64,000 nucleotides of DNA from CAUPWF01 sp964367905 (GCA_964367905.1 CAYIZP010000011.1:1-64000); one strand, 5' to 3'; counted from the first letter of the stretch, positions 27,360-35,934 are shown. A program made the numbers and translations. Notes: generated from the letters alone by a model not told the origin.

Positions 27360-28320
27360 TTTGGATAAAAAATTAGATGTTATTATTATTGGCGCAGCAA
27401 TTGTAGATTTGCCACTTCGACCATTAAGCAAAGAAGTTTTTGATGTAGTGTCATATCCAGTAGACGAAATTGCTATGACAATTGGTGGCGACGCATTAAA
27501 TGAATCTACCATTATTACTCGGTTGGGGCATAAGGTTGGGTTGATGAGTGCAGTTGGGGTGGATGTAGCTGGTGCGTTTGTGCTTAGTCACTGCAATAAT
27601 AATGGGATTGATACTGCTTATATCAAACAAGATCCCAATAAGATTACATCGATCAATGTAGGTTTGGTATCAGCTGATGGTGAACGAACATTTGTCACGA
27701 ATCGTCAAGGGAGCTTATGGAAATTTTCCGCTGAGGATTTAGACATGTCAGCACTGAAAGGAGCGAAAGTTCTTTCATTTGCAAGTATTTTTAACAATCC
27801 ATTATTTGATAATGATGCGATGGTAAAGGTGTTTCGCAAGGCGAAAGAAGAGGGGATGATTATATGTGCTGACATGGTGTCTCCGAGGCTGAAAGAAACA
27901 TTGGAAGATATCAAAGAAGCGTTGAGTTATGTAGATTATTTTTTTCCGAACTTTGAAGAGGCGGCAGAAATGGCATGTGAGACGGAAGAGTCGAAAGTTG
28001 CAGATGTTCTGTATAACTGTGGTGTCAAGAATGTCATTATGAAGATTGGAAAACGTGGTTGTTATATTCGTAATGAACAGGGTGCGATGGTTGTTCCAGC
28101 ATGTCAGGGCGTTATTGCAGTTGATACGATTGGAGCAGGGGATAATTTTGCATCTGGATTTATAACTGCATTGCTAGAGGGAAAAGAACTGAAGGAATGT
28201 GCTATTTATGCTAACTGTGCAGCCGCTGTTTCAGTTCAGTATACTGGTGCAACTAAAGGAATACAGAACAGAGACATCGTAGAAAAGATGCTTGAAAAGT
28301 ATCATAATGATTACAAGTAA
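27352..28320 (+). CDS. PfkB-family sugar kinase
   Basis: About 322 residues of the ribokinase/PfkB family: N-terminal IIIGAAIVDLPLRP, GGDALNESTIITRLG, and the C-terminal catalytic signature DTIGAGDNFASGF. It would phosphorylate the ketose made by the dehydrogenases, supplying the phosphate needed by the epimerase and aldolase. Two ATGs fit (27340 and 27352); the second, overlapping the aldolase stop, is preferred after GGAAGGG. Confidence 0.85.
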   Translation: MNNLDKKLDVIIIGAAIVDLPLRPLSKEVFDVVSYPVDEIAMTIGGDALNESTIITRLGHKVGLMSAVGVDVAGAFVLSHCNNNGIDTAYIKQDPNKITSINVGLVSADGERTFVTNRQGSLWKFSAEDLDMSALKGAKVLSFASIFNNPLFDNDAMVKVFRKAKEEGMIICADMVSPRLKETLEDIKEALSYVDYFFPNFEEAAEMACETEESKVADVLYNCGVKNVIMKIGKRGCYIRNEQGAMVVPACQGVIAVDTIGAGDNFASGFITALLEGKELKECAIYANCAAAVSVQYTGATKGIQNRDIVEKMLEKYHNDYK

Positions 28321-28358
28321 CTCGTTTAAACTGAATGTTAGAAAGAGAGATGAAATAT

Positions 28359-29351
28359 ATGAAAACAATGAAACTAGGTAAGACGGGACTAGATATTTCG
28401 CGAATAGGTCTTGGAACATGGTCAATTGGTGGAGGTTCAGCTTGGGGAGGGGACCACGAGCTTCAAGAAGTAGTTAACACAATCAGACAAGCTCCAAAAG
28501 CTGGTGTTAACTTAATAGACACAGCACCAGGATATAATTTTGGCAATAGCGAGAAAATTCTCGGAAAAGCACTAGAAGGAATGAAACGAGAAGATGTCAA
28601 AATCATTACAAAATGTGGTGTGACATGGGATCAGGAGATGAAGGGTGATCTTTTTAATGTTGTAAATGATATTCAGTTATACAAAAACTTAAAGACTGCT
28701 TCTGTCAAGAAAGAAATTGAGGAGTCACTAGAACGTCTTGGAATTGACTATGTGGATGTATATATGACACATTGGCAGGCAATTGAAGGAACAGAGTACT
28801 TTGTACCAATCCAAAAGACTATGGAATTAATGAATGAACTAAAAGCAGAGGGTAAGATCAGAGCGATTGGTGCTGCGAATGTGGATATTCATCAGATCGA
28901 AGAGTACTTGAAGTGGGGACAACTTGACATTGTACAAGCAAAATATTCAATCTTAGATCGAGGAATTGAGGATGAAATTATTCCTTGTTGTCGTGAAAAT
29001 GGAGTGACGATTCAGGCGTATTCACCACTTGAGATGGGACTCTTGTCAGGAACGATGTCGCGTGATTATAAGCCTGTAGGTGCTCAAATTCCTAAGAAAT
29101 GGTTCCAACTAGATAACATGCAGTTGGCTATGGACATGATGGATCAGTGGAAACCCCTTTGCGAAAAATATAATTGCACCATAGCAAACCTTGCATTAGG
29201 GTGGATTCTCGCACAGGGCGAGTTCATAAATCTCCTGAGTGGATCAACCACAGTTAAAGAGATTGAAGAGAATGTTAAATCGGTAGATCTCGAATTAGAA
29301 GAAGATGATGTGCGATTTATGCGTGAACTTGCAGAAAGTATAGATAAATAA
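28359..29351 (+). CDS. Aldo/keto reductase (second locus)
   Basis: About 330 residues. MKLGKTGLDISRIGLGTWSIGGG is typical of the AKR superfamily; the catalytic set is in LIDTAPGYNFGNSE, IITKCGV and VYMTHWQ, and the cofactor region is LLSGSTTVKEIEENV. It resembles the D-threo-aldose/L-fucose dehydrogenase-like group. Three closely spaced in-frame ATGs exist; the third gives the best spacing from AGAGAG. Last gene of the presumed operon, before the divergent-looking DeoR leader. Confidence 0.83.
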   Translation: MKTMKLGKTGLDISRIGLGTWSIGGGSAWGGDHELQEVVNTIRQAPKAGVNLIDTAPGYNFGNSEKILGKALEGMKREDVKIITKCGVTWDQEMKGDLFNVVNDIQLYKNLKTASVKKEIEESLERLGIDYVDVYMTHWQAIEGTEYFVPIQKTMELMNELKAEGKIRAIGAANVDIHQIEEYLKWGQLDIVQAKYSILDRGIEDEIIPCCRENGVTIQAYSPLEMGLLSGTMSRDYKPVGAQIPKKWFQLDNMQLAMDMMDQWKPLCEKYNCTIANLALGWILAQGEFINLLSGSTTVKEIEENVKSVDLELEEDDVRFMRELAESIDK

Positions 29352-29475
29352 TTAGCGCCATAATATTGAAAAAACACATATTATATTGAAAACAAAGAAA
29401 AATGCTGTGAATGTGCGTTGTTTATGGTAATATAAGATGAGAATAAATATAAGATTTTGATGAGGAGTAAATATT

Positions 29476-30234
29476 ATGGTAGGAAAAGAACGACTGAAAG
29501 CAATAAAAGAAAAACTAAGAGTAGAAAATAAAGTTGTGGTTACAGAATTAAGTAATGAGCTTCAAGTAACAGAAGAAACAATTAGACGTGATTTGGATAA
29601 ACTGGAAAATGAAGGATTTCTGACCAGAACATTTGGTGGTGCAGTTTTAAATGAAGCAGCTCAGAAAGAAGGGGTACATTTTTATCAGCGTGCATCTATT
29701 CATTTGGCAGAAAAGAGGAAAATTGCGAAGAGTTTTTCAGAGATACTTTCTACAAAGAAGACGATAGCAGCAGATGCTAGTAGTACGGTTATGGAAGTCT
29801 TAAAATTACTTCCCGATAGTAGCGACTTTACAGTTTTCACAACATCAACGGAAATATTTCGGGAATTAGCATACTCAAATGTTAATATCATCTCGACAGG
29901 CGGAATATTCAATAAGAGTGCACTTTCGTTAAGAGGGCAGATTGCCGAGGATAATATAAAAAAATATCATGTTGATATTTTGTTGATTAGTTGTAAGGGG
30001 GCTGATTTGGAACAAGGAATTACTGATTCCAATGAAGGGGAGTCTATCGTTAAGAAACTTATGGTAGAACAGGCTGCGGAAGTTGCATTATTTGTGGATC
30101 ATAGTAAGCTAAATAAAAAGGCCTTTATGCACTTACTTGATTTAAAGAAAATTGATTATTTAGTGACGGATCAGAAACCGGATGAAACATGGATTCGTTT
30201 TTGTGAAGAAAACCAGATACGACTTGTTTACTAA
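29476..30234 (+). CDS. DeoR-family transcriptional regulator
   Basis: 252 residues. The N-terminal DeoR helix-turn-helix (KERLKAIKEKLR...VTELSNELQVTEETIRRDLDKLE, about 4-45) is followed by the sugar-phosphate-sensing DeoRC domain (DASSTVMEVLKLLP, STGGIFNKSALSLRG, CKGADLEQGITDSNE, DHSKLNKKAF). It probably represses the polyol locus until a phosphosugar intermediate appears. GAGGAG lies upstream of the ATG. Confidence 0.92.
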   Translation: MVGKERLKAIKEKLRVENKVVVTELSNELQVTEETIRRDLDKLENEGFLTRTFGGAVLNEAAQKEGVHFYQRASIHLAEKRKIAKSFSEILSTKKTIAADASSTVMEVLKLLPDSSDFTVFTTSTEIFRELAYSNVNIISTGGIFNKSALSLRGQIAEDNIKKYHVDILLISCKGADLEQGITDSNEGESIVKKLMVEQAAEVALFVDHSKLNKKAFMHLLDLKKIDYLVTDQKPDETWIRFCEENQIRLVY

Positions 30235-30305
30235 AATCTTATAAAAACTATGCGCGCTTCAGTTGTGTAATATATTTCGTGGGAAATTGTTATAAAGGAG
30301 AATGA

Positions 30306-31655
30306 ATGAGCGTGAAGAGGAAAAAAATATCGATTGTGACAAAAATGATGATTTCGGTATTTGGTGGAATACTCTGTGGTGGTGGAGTGATTCTATTGAG
30401 GCAGTTCTTGCTTAATAGTGGAAGTGAGAATGTATGGGAAATTATTCATAAATTATTATTTCAGGATGTAACAGCAGATACAGGATTTGATTCTATTGGT
30501 TTGTTATATATTATCGGAGAATTATTTATGCATGGGCTTCAACTAGCTATTGTGCCGTTGGTTCTGGTTTCGCTTAGTCTTGCAATCTGCAGATTAGATG
30601 ATGCGGAGAGACTAGGGAAAATTGCTGGGAAGACATTGGGGTGTTTCCTTATGTTTTATATTGTGTGTACGGCATTGTCATGTTGTGCGGCCTATTTTGT
30701 GAAGACGATGGGATGGTTTGATGTGAATCTACCATCAGACATTGCAACAAATACAGTAGTTACAATGGATGGATATAACGTGCTGTCAACAATTGTGAAT
30801 GCTGTACCATCGAATATCACGGCAGTATTTTCCGTCAACACATCAATCTTAGCGGTATGCGTGGTGGCCGTGATTATTGGTTTGTGTATGACGAGAATTC
30901 CAGAAAAAACAGCTCCTTTGAAAGCGGTGTTTGTTAGTGTGAATGAAATTGTCTTATATTATTTGAATTTTTTGATTAATAAATGTTCGCCAATCGCTAT
31001 TTTTTGCATGATTACACGAGCATTTGCAGTATACGGTGTGGAATACATTAAACCGACCATGGTATGGATGGTTTCGACCATTATCATATCACTTGTGTTA
31101 GTGTGTGTAGTGTATCCAATTGGTATTTTTGCATCTACGCGTTTAAATCCAATACATTTTATGAAAAAATCATTCAAAATTGGATTATTTGCAGCGGCGA
31201 CAAATTCGTCGGCAGCCACATTGCCACTCAACACAACAACTTGCATAGATGAATTGGGATGTTCTGAAGAAGTTAGTTCTTTCGTGCTTCCGACTGGAAT
31301 GACCATTAATATGAATGGAACAACAGCGATGCATATGATGGCGATTACATTTATTGCAACAGCAGCAGGCATCAATATTACACCAGCAAATCTTGTACTT
31401 GCAGCATTCTTATCTATCTGTACCGCAATGGGAACTCCTGCAATTCCAGTCGCGGGAACGACTATGGTATATGTTGTTATGATGGGGCTTGGTTTTAGTT
31501 CGGAATTATGTATGGTAGGATATGCATTGGTACTTGCAATGAATTATTTACCAGGAATGGCAGTTATTACCCTAAATGTAATAGGGGATGCTGCAACAAA
31601 TGTTATTGTGAACTTCAAAGAGGGAACCTTGGATAAAGATAAGTACAATTCTTAA
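30306..31655 (+). CDS. Na+-coupled dicarboxylate/amino-acid symporter (DAACS family)
   Basis: 449 residues with eight or more helices and the family motifs: AAATNSSAATLPLNTTTC (the serine-rich hairpin), VLPTGMTINMNGTTAMHM (the NMDGT-like motif, here NMNGT) and GTPAIPVAGTTMVYV. It transports an acidic or small neutral amino acid or a dicarboxylate with sodium or protons. Located after the DeoR gene with a 71-base gap; a link to the polyol genes is possible but not required. AAAGGAG precedes the ATG. Confidence 0.87.
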   Translation: MSVKRKKISIVTKMMISVFGGILCGGGVILLRQFLLNSGSENVWEIIHKLLFQDVTADTGFDSIGLLYIIGELFMHGLQLAIVPLVLVSLSLAICRLDDAERLGKIAGKTLGCFLMFYIVCTALSCCAAYFVKTMGWFDVNLPSDIATNTVVTMDGYNVLSTIVNAVPSNITAVFSVNTSILAVCVVAVIIGLCMTRIPEKTAPLKAVFVSVNEIVLYYLNFLINKCSPIAIFCMITRAFAVYGVEYIKPTMVWMVSTIIISLVLVCVVYPIGIFASTRLNPIHFMKKSFKIGLFAAATNSSAATLPLNTTTCIDELGCSEEVSSFVLPTGMTINMNGTTAMHMMAITFIATAAGINITPANLVLAAFLSICTAMGTPAIPVAGTTMVYVVMMGLGFSSELCMVGYALVLAMNYLPGMAVITLNVIGDAATNVIVNFKEGTLDKDKYNS

Positions 31656-31668
31656 TTTAATTGCTAAA

Positions 31669-31697
31669 ATTTCCCATGTTATTATAGCATGGGAAAT
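31669..31697. terminator. Hairpin between the symporter gene and hprK
   Basis: ATTTCCCATG/CATGGGAAAT, 10-bp perfect stem with a 9-base loop. There is no clear T-run on the + strand. Probable terminator of moderate strength. Confidence 0.5.
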
Positions 31698-31791
31698 CCT
31701 AGTAACAGCATTTTATAAAAATTAAGACAAGCAGTAGGGTATCGGGTCGGTTTAATATAATTGGTTATATAATGGAAAATAAGGAGTTAGT

Positions 31792-32727
31792 ATGAAAGAA
31801 GTTAAATTGCAACAAATTATAGAGCACTTCAATTTGAAATGTATCACACCTAACATTTCGATAGAAGATAGAGGGGTGTTCGTACCAGATGTTAATAGAT
31901 TAGCACTACAACTAACAGGATATTTTGATCATTTCGATTCAGATCGAGTTCAAATTATTGGAAATGTTGAAAATTCATATTTAGATATGCTAGAGCTAGA
32001 CGCAAAGAAAGTTATGTTTAATAAATTGTTGAGTTATAATATACCTTGCATGATTTTCTGCAGAGGATTGATACCTGAGCCTATTTTCATTGAAATAGCA
32101 AAAAAGAAAGGAATACCGTTGTTTGTAACACAACAAAAGACGTCATCATTTTCAGCGGAGTTAATACGTTGGCTACACGTGGAGCTAGCGCCTTGTATTT
32201 CCATTCACGGGGTTTTGGTAGATGTTTATGGTGTTGGTGTGCTTATTAGGGGAGAAAGTGGAATCGGTAAAAGCGAAGTGGCACTAGAATTGATTAAACG
32301 TGGACATCGCTTAGTTGCTGATGATGTTGTAGAAATTCATAAAGTAAGTGATGCAACATTAATGGGAACGGCTCCTGATATTACACGATACCTTATTGAG
32401 ATTCGAGGTGTTGGAATTGTAGATGTTAAGGCGATGTTTGGGGTACAAAGTGTACGAAAAACACAATCTATTGATTTGGCAATTATTCTAGAGGATTGGG
32501 ACAAAGAGCGTGAATACGATCGATTAGGCATAAATGAAGAATATACAGAATTTCTGGGGAATCAAGTGATTTGTCATGCAATTCCAATTAGACCTGGTCG
32601 TAACGTAGCAATTATTGTAGAGTCGGCAGCGGTGAATCATAGACAAAAGTTAATGGGATATAATGCAGCAGAAGAGCTGTATCGCAGAGTACAAGAAAAC
32701 TTAAATAATAGTAAAAGGACATCTTAA
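31792..32727 (+). CDS. hprK: HPr kinase/phosphorylase
   Basis: 311 residues. It phosphorylates and dephosphorylates Ser46 of HPr, the master switch of carbon catabolite control in Firmicutes. Motifs: Walker A GESGIGKSE, VADDVVEI, IEIRGVGIVDVK, and the HprK signature in PIRPGRNVAIIVE, with NHRQKLMGYNAAEEL at the end. Length is typical. It stands alone here; its promoter is not clear although a TATAAT lies at 31768. AAGGAG precedes the ATG. Confidence 0.96.
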   Translation: MKEVKLQQIIEHFNLKCITPNISIEDRGVFVPDVNRLALQLTGYFDHFDSDRVQIIGNVENSYLDMLELDAKKVMFNKLLSYNIPCMIFCRGLIPEPIFIEIAKKKGIPLFVTQQKTSSFSAELIRWLHVELAPCISIHGVLVDVYGVGVLIRGESGIGKSEVALELIKRGHRLVADDVVEIHKVSDATLMGTAPDITRYLIEIRGVGIVDVKAMFGVQSVRKTQSIDLAIILEDWDKEREYDRLGINEEYTEFLGNQVICHAIPIRPGRNVAIIVESAAVNHRQKLMGYNAAEELYRRVQENLNNSKRTS

Positions 32728-32801
32728 TCTACCATCTATGTAAGGAATAATGGAATCAGCTATGTATAAAAGTCTAAAATGGCATTTTGAAAACGGTATT
32801 T

Positions 32802-32846
32802 TGTCAAGAAAACATAATGACATTCTAAGTGCTATTTGATATAATG
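32802..32846 (+). repeat. 45-bp promoter-bearing repeat, copy 1
   Basis: Matches 42 of 45 bases with copy 2 at 34480-34524, in the same orientation. It contains ATGACA (32817-32822), a 17-base spacer and TATAAT (32840-32845), a good sigma-A promoter reading right toward a strong terminator. Confidence 0.8.
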
Positions 32847-32851
32847 CATAT

Positions 32852-32968
32852 TGATAATGTTATCGTTATTTGGAAATATTTATGAATACAAAGTTATGAT
32901 TCTACATCGGATGATGTCAGCAAGATAGCAGTCGTAGGCGAGGGAGTGCGAAGCACTCTCTCGATTTT
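32852..32968 (+). ncRNA. Candidate small RNA ending at an intrinsic terminator
   Basis: Predicted from the copy 1 promoter to a terminator at 32939-32968: an 11-bp stem CGAGGGAGTGC/GCACTCTCTCG with a GAA loop and TTTT. A small hairpin ACATC-GGAT-GATGT lies at 32904-32917. No ORF of note is present. About 117 nt. The terminator may also serve the convergent ATPase gene or hprK. Purely a prediction from promoter and terminator. Confidence 0.45.
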
Positions 32969-32979
32969 CACACCTTGTT

Positions 32980-34389
32980 TTATACTTGAAATAGTTCAGG
33001 TAGAGTTGTTAATTTCAAATTGGTATGTTGTTTCATTAGTGCAATTGCATTTTCAGTATATCCTGATTTGGAAAAGAAGATATAAAAGTATTCGTGGTAC
33101 CCTGCAAGTAGGCGGTCTTTTTCTAATAGTTTTATAATATCTGATTGACCAACTAATTCGTTTTTCCACTTACATTCACATAAAATGATCTGTTTAGTAG
33201 ATTTGTTGCCTACAACAATATCGATATCTGCATTTTCTTTTTTAAACTTATCATTGCCCCACCATGTACCAAAATCGGTGGCCATGAAAGGGAGTTTCTT
33301 CTGTAAATTCAGCCGAATTAAATATTGCATACACACATCTTCGAATACAGGTTTGCCAATGAATGTGGTTAGTTCAGGAATCACTAGATTCTCGACGATA
33401 TCATCGCCCATTCCTATTTCTATTCCAGTTTTATTCATGAATACATATCGATACCAAAAAGCGAAACAATTGTCAGATATTTTATAGATGCTCTTCTTGC
33501 TTCGTTCAGGGTTTTCACCAAACGGATGCTCTTTATATAGGATTTTCATATCAATCAATGTTTTGATATATTTGATTGTCTTAGAGCTATCCTCGTTTAT
33601 TTTGGTACAGATTTCGTTTAGGCGACTTGAACCGGTTGCAATGGCCATAATGATGGTATTATACATAGCAGGCTCCCGTAACTCTTGCTGTAGCAACATA
33701 GTGGGTTCGCTGTAGAGATATCCTTGTGGGGAGAAAAACAAATCTTTTATGTTATCAATAAATGAATCTTGGCTATCTACTTGTGCAAGATAATGAGGAG
33801 TTCCTCCTACACAGGCATAGTAATGAATCTTTTCTTCATCTGAACAATTACCTAGCATTTTCGATGCATCAATATAATCAAAGCCCTCTATCTTAAATTG
33901 AGCAGTTCTACGTCCAAAAAGAGGACTTTTGTAGCCAAGCACTTCATGTTCCATAAACCCTATTTGACTTCCGCAGAGAATTAGATAAAGTTTTCCCTGC
34001 AATAATTCATGGTCAATGATGTTTTGAAGAATGGACTTTATACTCTTGTTTGTTTCTGCAATATAGGGGAATTCATCGATAGCCAGTATAAATTGTTTAG
34101 TCATTGCCTGTTTTGCGATAAACATAAATGCATCATTCCAATTATTAAATGCTCCTGCTTCTGTTGGTAATCCAAAGAAGTCGTATACTTTCGTTGAAAA
34201 AATCTCTAGATTTAATTGGTCATTCGCTTCTTGAGCAGAAAAGAAAATGGCAGGCTTGGAATTCATAAATTCATTGATTAACGTTGTTTTTCCAATTCGT
34301 CTGCGACCATACATAACAATCATTTGAAATTTATCTTTTGCATATAGTTTTTCTAATTGCGCTAACTCTTTTTCTCGACTTACAAACAT
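32980..34389 (-). CDS. AAA ATPase with C-terminal DUF234/nuclease-like domain
   Basis: 469 residues of the archaeal-type ATPase family. Walker A is YGRRRIGKTTL (about 26-36), Walker B-like FILAIDEFPYIAE, sensor region LILCGSQIGFME, then a winged-helix-like part and a C-terminal DUF234 region whose DIDIVV...ILCECKWKNE resembles a PD-(D/E)xK nuclease core. The biological role of this family is unclear; members occur as scattered accessory genes. The start follows AAAGGAGGG. It has a near-consensus promoter of its own and is transcribed against all its neighbours, flanked by the 45-bp repeats, suggesting acquisition as an island. Confidence 0.85.
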   Translation of the reverse strand: MFVSREKELAQLEKLYAKDKFQMIVMYGRRRIGKTTLINEFMNSKPAIFFSAQEANDQLNLEIFSTKVYDFFGLPTEAGAFNNWNDAFMFIAKQAMTKQFILAIDEFPYIAETNKSIKSILQNIIDHELLQGKLYLILCGSQIGFMEHEVLGYKSPLFGRRTAQFKIEGFDYIDASKMLGNCSDEEKIHYYACVGGTPHYLAQVDSQDSFIDNIKDLFFSPQGYLYSEPTMLLQQELREPAMYNTIIMAIATGSSRLNEICTKINEDSSKTIKYIKTLIDMKILYKEHPFGENPERSKKSIYKISDNCFAFWYRYVFMNKTGIEIGMGDDIVENLVIPELTTFIGKPVFEDVCMQYLIRLNLQKKLPFMATDFGTWWGNDKFKKENADIDIVVGNKSTKQIILCECKWKNELVGQSDIIKLLEKDRLLAGYHEYFYIFFSKSGYTENAIALMKQHTNLKLTTLPELFQV

Positions 34390-34456
34390 AAAACCCTCCT
34401 TTATTGTAGAGTGTGGAAATTACTGAATTACGATTATTATACTTGTGTTTCAGTAA

Positions 34457-34485
34457 ATTATACATTTTTTTTATATTACTGTCAA
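34457..34485 (-). promoter_or_regulatory. Consensus sigma-A promoter of the ATPase gene
   Basis: On the - strand: TTGACA, 17 bases, TATAAT, a perfect consensus. The -35 box is the first six bases of repeat copy 2, so it overlaps the divergent promoter element. Confidence 0.75.
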
Positions 34486-34524
34486 GAAAGCGTAATGACA
34501 TTCTAAGTGGTATTTGATATAATG
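34480..34524 (+). repeat. 45-bp promoter-bearing repeat, copy 2
   Basis: Near-identical to copy 1. ATGACA (34495-34500), 17 bases, TATAAT (34518-34523) read right into a structured non-coding stretch and then the DUF1349 gene. Confidence 0.8.
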
Positions 34525-34529
34525 ACGTA

Positions 34530-34640
34530 AGGATCAAAAGGTATTTAGACTCAAGATACCCACGGATTCTTACGCACAAAGCGTGCTTCTCCCTCAAGAT
34601 TGAGGGGCAGGGGAGTTGAAGTGCCTCTGACACTTTGCCT
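34530..34640 (+). ncRNA. Candidate structured leader or small RNA
   Basis: Downstream of the copy 2 promoter. Visible pairings are GGTAT/ATACC (34540-34560), ACGC/GCGT around 34574-34586, and a nested CCCTCA-AGAT-TGAGGG with outer CTCCC/GGGGAG near 34591-34616. No ORF is present. The nested GC hairpins recall the right-end/guide RNA of IS200/IS605 TnpB elements, but no transposase is seen; that reading is only inference. It could equally be a leader for the DUF1349 gene. Confidence 0.35.
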
Positions 34641-34659
34641 AGAAAGGAAGAAAATTAAG

Positions 34660-34722
34660 ATGACAGAAATCAAAAAAGAGATTTAGGAATGTTATAGGAT
34701 GCTAATTTTGACCAAGAAGTGA
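34660..34722 (+). pseudogene. Short ORF remnant
   Basis: An ATG after AAAGGAAG begins MTEIKKEI and then meets TAG at 34684. The same frame continues for 12 more codons to TGA. The good ribosome site in front of a nine-codon ORF suggests either a leader peptide or a decayed gene start. Very little can be said. Confidence 0.3.
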
Positions 34723-34763
34723 TTGCACAAATATAGTTACAAAAAATAGGAGAATGAGAGACT

Positions 34764-35378
34764 GTGAAATTCGATAAAACAAAATTAAAATGGACAAATG
34801 AACCAAAGGAGTATATGATTACAGATACTAAAATTGAGATTACAACTGAGCCAGGAACAGACCTATGGCAGAGAACATATTATAAATTTAGAAATGATAA
34901 TGCTCCAATGTTACAAATGGAAACATTGGAAAAGGAGTTTTCTTTCACAGTGAAAGCAGAATTTAATAGCAACAACAATTTTGATCAAGCAGGTATTTCC
35001 ATGTATTTAGATAGTGAGAATTGGATCAAAGCTTCGGTAGAATACGGGGATGAGAAATCAGCTTTTTTGGGTGCTGTTGTTACGAATCATGGCTATTCAG
35101 ATTGGTCGACTACACGAATTCCTACTGCAGTCAAATCTATGTGGTTTCGACTAAGTCGTAGAGGGGATGACTTTTGTGTGGAAAATTCTTATGATGGTGA
35201 GACGTTTGAACATATCAGAATTTGTCATATGTTTGAGGGAAAAGAGCTGATTCGATTCGGCGTGTATGCTTGTAGTCCAGAGGATGGGGAGTTTCAAGCT
35301 GTATTTACAGATTTTGAAATGACAGAGTGTAGGTGGGCGTTGCATGAAGGGCAACAACCGGATGAGGATTTGTTTTAA
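34764..35378 (+). CDS. DUF1349 family protein
   Basis: 204 residues, no signal peptide, predicted all-beta. It matches the DUF1349 group (concanavalin-like jelly roll, related to regions next to beta-xylosidases): KLKWTNEPKEY, TDLWQRTYY, NNNFDQAGISMYLDSENWIKASVEY, WFRLSRRGDDF and GVYACSPEDGEF. The function is unknown; a carbohydrate link is likely. The start is GTG; GAGAG and AGGAG lie upstream. A weak ATG alternative is absent nearby. Confidence 0.82.
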   Translation: MKFDKTKLKWTNEPKEYMITDTKIEITTEPGTDLWQRTYYKFRNDNAPMLQMETLEKEFSFTVKAEFNSNNNFDQAGISMYLDSENWIKASVEYGDEKSAFLGAVVTNHGYSDWSTTRIPTAVKSMWFRLSRRGDDFCVENSYDGETFEHIRICHMFEGKELIRFGVYACSPEDGEFQAVFTDFEMTECRWALHEGQQPDEDLF

Positions 35379-35401
35379 TTTAGAAAAGGATGGTTATTAA
35401 T

Positions 35402-35902
35402 ATGAATTTAATTGTAGCGGTAGATAGTAATTGGGCGATTGGGAATAAGAATGATTTGTTGGTCAGTATTCCAGCAGATATGAAGTTTTTTCGTGAAACA
35501 ACGACTGGGAAGGTTGTTGTGATGGGAAGAAAGACTTTGGAGAGTTTTCCACAGAAACAACCTCTAAAAAATAGAACGAATATTGTGATTACATCAGACA
35601 AAAATTACAAGGTCAATGGAGCGGTAATTGTTCACAGTATCGATGAGGCACTAGAAGAACTGAAAAAATACAGCAAAGAGGATATCTATATCATTGGTGG
35701 ACAGAGCATTTACACACAGCTATTGCCATATTGCACAACTGCATATGTGACGAAGATTCATCATACATATGATGCAGATACATATTTTCCGAACTTGGAT
35801 AACGAAGCTGATTGGGAGATGACGAAGATAAGTGACGAGCAGACGTATTTTGACTTGGAGTACTATTATACAATTTATGAGAATAAAAATCCTAGGGACT
35901 AG
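35402..35902 (+). CDS. folA: Dihydrofolate reductase
   Basis: About 166 residues. It reduces dihydrofolate with NADPH, regenerating the cofactor consumed by thymidylate synthase. Motifs: LIVAVDSNWAIGNKNDLL, PADMKFFRETT (the active-site acid), VVMGRKTLES, NIVITSD, IYIIGGQSIY and TYFP. The start is the ATG two bases after GGATGGTTATTA; the ATG inside that motif is in frame and possible. Length is typical. Confidence 0.94.
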   Translation: MNLIVAVDSNWAIGNKNDLLVSIPADMKFFRETTTGKVVVMGRKTLESFPQKQPLKNRTNIVITSDKNYKVNGAVIVHSIDEALEELKKYSKEDIYIIGGQSIYTQLLPYCTTAYVTKIHHTYDADTYFPNLDNEADWEMTKISDEQTYFDLEYYYTIYENKNPRD

Positions 35903-35905
35903 GCA

Positions 35906-35934
35906 TTGACAAAATCGAATACAATTCGTATAAT
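35906..35934 (+). promoter_or_regulatory. Consensus sigma-A promoter of the ilv operon
   Basis: TTGACA, 17 bases, TATAAT: a perfect consensus immediately after folA, driving the T-box leader. Confidence 0.85.

Noticed and set aside
32980..34389. Defence island around the DUF234 ATPase
   Set aside because: No restriction, toxin, CRISPR or other defence gene is beside it. Only a lone ATPase with a nuclease-like tail is seen.
34530..34640. IS200/IS605 insertion with TnpB guide RNA
   Set aside because: Hairpins are reminiscent, but no transposase or TnpB coding sequence is present, so a mobile element was not called.
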